DNA of 64,000 nt from Aquabacter cavernae (lineage in GTDB: Bacteria; Pseudomonadota; Alphaproteobacteria; Rhizobiales; Xanthobacteraceae), in NCBI RefSeq assembly GCF_003993795.1, contig NZ_RWKV01000003.1, positions 1 to 64,000 on the forward strand, given 5' to 3'. The position numbers were made by a program, and so were the translations under genes. Shown here in pieces: positions 62,794-64,000 of this stretch (position 1 is its first letter; each line of letters starts with the position of its first letter). The notes under the pieces are model-generated. The model had not been told where the DNA came from and did no database searches. It worked only from the letters and a program-made list of their open reading frames with translations.

Positions 62794-64000
62794 ATGTCAG
62801 GCTGGTCCGCGTCACATCTGCCCGCTCGCGCTGTCTTGCGGCTGTTCGCGATCCTCGCTTTCATCACGCTCGCCACGGCGGGCTGGGCGCAGACGGCCTC
62901 GCCCGTGGCTGGCGATCCCGTCCAGGCGGCCAGGGACCGGATCGACGCCAGCCGTTCGGCACTCAACAGCCTTGAGGGCGCGCTGACCGTGGAGGGGCTG
63001 CGCTCCTCCGATCTGGACGACCTGCGCGGTCGCCTGGAGCCGCTGCGGCGGGAGACCCAGCAGCAACTGGACCAGTTGACGCCGCGCCTCACCAGCGCCA
63101 AGGCGCGCCTGGAAGAAGTGGGCAAGCCGCCGGCGGCCGGCGCGCCGCCGGAGGACCCCGCGACCACCGCCGCCCGCGAGCAGCTCACCACCCAGCTCGC
63201 GCTCATCGATGCGGCGGTGAAGCAATATGTGGCCCTCAACAGCCGGGCCGACACCCTTTCGGACCAGATCGCCACCCGCCGCCGGACCCTGTTCGCCAAC
63301 CAGATCCTGGAGCGTTCCAACAGCGTGCTGGATCCCGCGCTCTGGGCGGGGGCGGCCTCGGCCTTGTCGGTGGAGAGCCGCGCGCTCCATTTCCTCGCCC
63401 GCGACTGGGTGGGCTATGCCCGCAACCAATATGGCGGCCCGGTCCTGCTCGCGCTGGGTGCCGGGGCGGTGCTGGTGTTCGGGCTTATCCTGGCGGGCGG
63501 ACGGGCCTTGCGCCTCCGCCTGCGCTGCAAGCCGCCCACGGACGACAAGCCCTTTCCCCGTTTCCGCGCCGCCCGCGAGGCGGTGAAGATCGCGGTGCTG
63601 GATGCCCTGATCTGGCCGGCGGCGGTCACCGGGGCCGTGATTTTCCTCACCGGATTCGAGCTGGTGCCCACGCGCGTGGCGGACATGCTGCGGGCGGTGG
63701 CGATCGCGGTGGTGGTCTATGCGGTCGGCCATGCCATGGCGCGGGCGCTTCTCGCCCCCACGGAGCCCTGGCGTCGGCTGCTCTCCATCTCCGACCGGGC
63801 GGCGACCATCAGCTTCCGGTATTTTCATTGGACGGTGCTGACCCTGGCCATCGCGGCCTTCCTCAACACCATGCACCGGGCCCTGTTCAGCCCCGTGGTT
63901 CTCACGGTCGCCACCAGCGCCATCATGGCGCTGCTGATCGGCGGCTTCATCGCCCGCAGCCTCATCGTGCTGGCGCGGGCGGCGGAAGACGATGACGGGG
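62794..64000 (+). CDS. MscS-family mechanosensitive channel with DUF3772-like N-terminus (cut at right edge)
   Basis: The frame runs off the window after 402 codons. The signal peptide (LRLFAILAFITLATAGWAQ) precedes a coiled-coil domain (about 40-160: RIDASRSALNSLEGAL and following, typical of the DUF3772 lead). Several membrane helices follow (LLALGAGAVLVFGLILAGG, AVAIAVVVYAVGHAMA and more). Large MscS homologues of this layout gate under osmotic stress. GGAGG lies 6 bases before the ATG at 62794. The pore domain lies beyond the edge. Confidence 0.82.
   Translation, partial: MSGWSASHLPARAVLRLFAILAFITLATAGWAQTASPVAGDPVQAARDRIDASRSALNSLEGALTVEGLRSSDLDDLRGRLEPLRRETQQQLDQLTPRLTSAKARLEEVGKPPAAGAPPEDPATTAAREQLTTQLALIDAAVKQYVALNSRADTLSDQIATRRRTLFANQILERSNSVLDPALWAGAASALSVESRALHFLARDWVGYARNQYGGPVLLALGAGAVLVFGLILAGGRALRLRLRCKPPTDDKPFPRFRAAREAVKIAVLDALIWPAAVTGAVIFLTGFELVPTRVADMLRAVAIAVVVYAVGHAMARALLAPTEPWRRLLSISDRAATISFRYFHWTVLTLAIAAFLNTMHRALFSPVVLTVATSAIMALLIGGFIARSLIVLARAAEDDDG

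Overview
The window looks like the chromosome of an alphaproteobacterium of the Hyphomicrobiales, most plausibly near Xanthobacter, Azorhizobium or Ancylobacter. The evidence is the high GC content with strong third-position G/C bias from about 8.9 kb onward, the order ftsW-murG-murC-murB-ddlB-ftsQ-ftsA-ftsZ-lpxC-bamD-recN, a CcrM-type GANTC methyltransferase, an OlsB-type ornithine-lipid acyltransferase and a nadABC operon. The lineage is an inference; no marker here fixes the genus.

Layout. Positions 1 to about 8.8 kb form an accessory island whose base composition is visibly lower in GC. It opens with the tail of an IS5-like transposase. Next come two divergent orphan genes (a proteasome-like Ntn-hydrolase candidate and a protein with a hydrophobic segment) around a perfect palindrome. 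A four-gene minus-strand operon follows: a small winged-helix-like middle component, an SMC-like ATPase with a zinc hook, a large PD-(D/E)XK nuclease-like protein and an HNH nuclease. This resembles the ABC-three-component (Lamassu-like) conflict systems and is the best candidate for an under-described defence system. From 8.9 to 23.3 kb lie azlCD, a LysR regulator, glycolate oxidase glcDEF, thiE, a DUF2076 protein, pdeM, an old-yellow-enzyme oxidoreductase, an AnsP-like permease and an Lhr-like helicase. From 23.4 to 39.5 kb is the second half of the division and cell wall cluster. It is interrupted between murC and murB by about 2.2 kb of cargo: a MntA/HepT toxin-antitoxin pair bounded by a perfect 20-bp direct repeat, a cation diffusion facilitator and a DUF4160/DUF2442 pair. 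From 39.5 to 48 kb are housekeeping genes (SDR, arfB, olsB, rpmJ, dsbA-like, DUF721, mutY, ccrM). From 48.1 to 57.0 kb is a cyanophycin locus, and from 57.1 to 64 kb nadC-nadB-nadA, an alpha/beta hydrolase, dapE and a truncated MscS channel gene.

How parts work together. The cyanophycin locus looks complete: synthetase CphA, an unusual double-domain cyanophycinase, a divergently encoded M14-type hydrolase resembling the beta-Asp-Arg hydrolase CphZ/AotO, and a cationic amino acid permease with a universal stress protein behind a perfect sigma-54 promoter. This ties storage and reuse of nitrogen as Asp-Arg polymer to nitrogen-status control. CcrM in the same window and a GANTC site directly upstream of ftsZ fit the known alphaproteobacterial link between methylation and division. 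The nadABC operon is preceded by two copies of a 21-bp palindromic element, probably a repressor operator pair.

Limits: functions come from reading motifs and family resemblance, with no database search. Start codons in the island are uncertain because Shine-Dalgarno sequences are weak there. I saw no tRNA, rRNA or CRISPR array.
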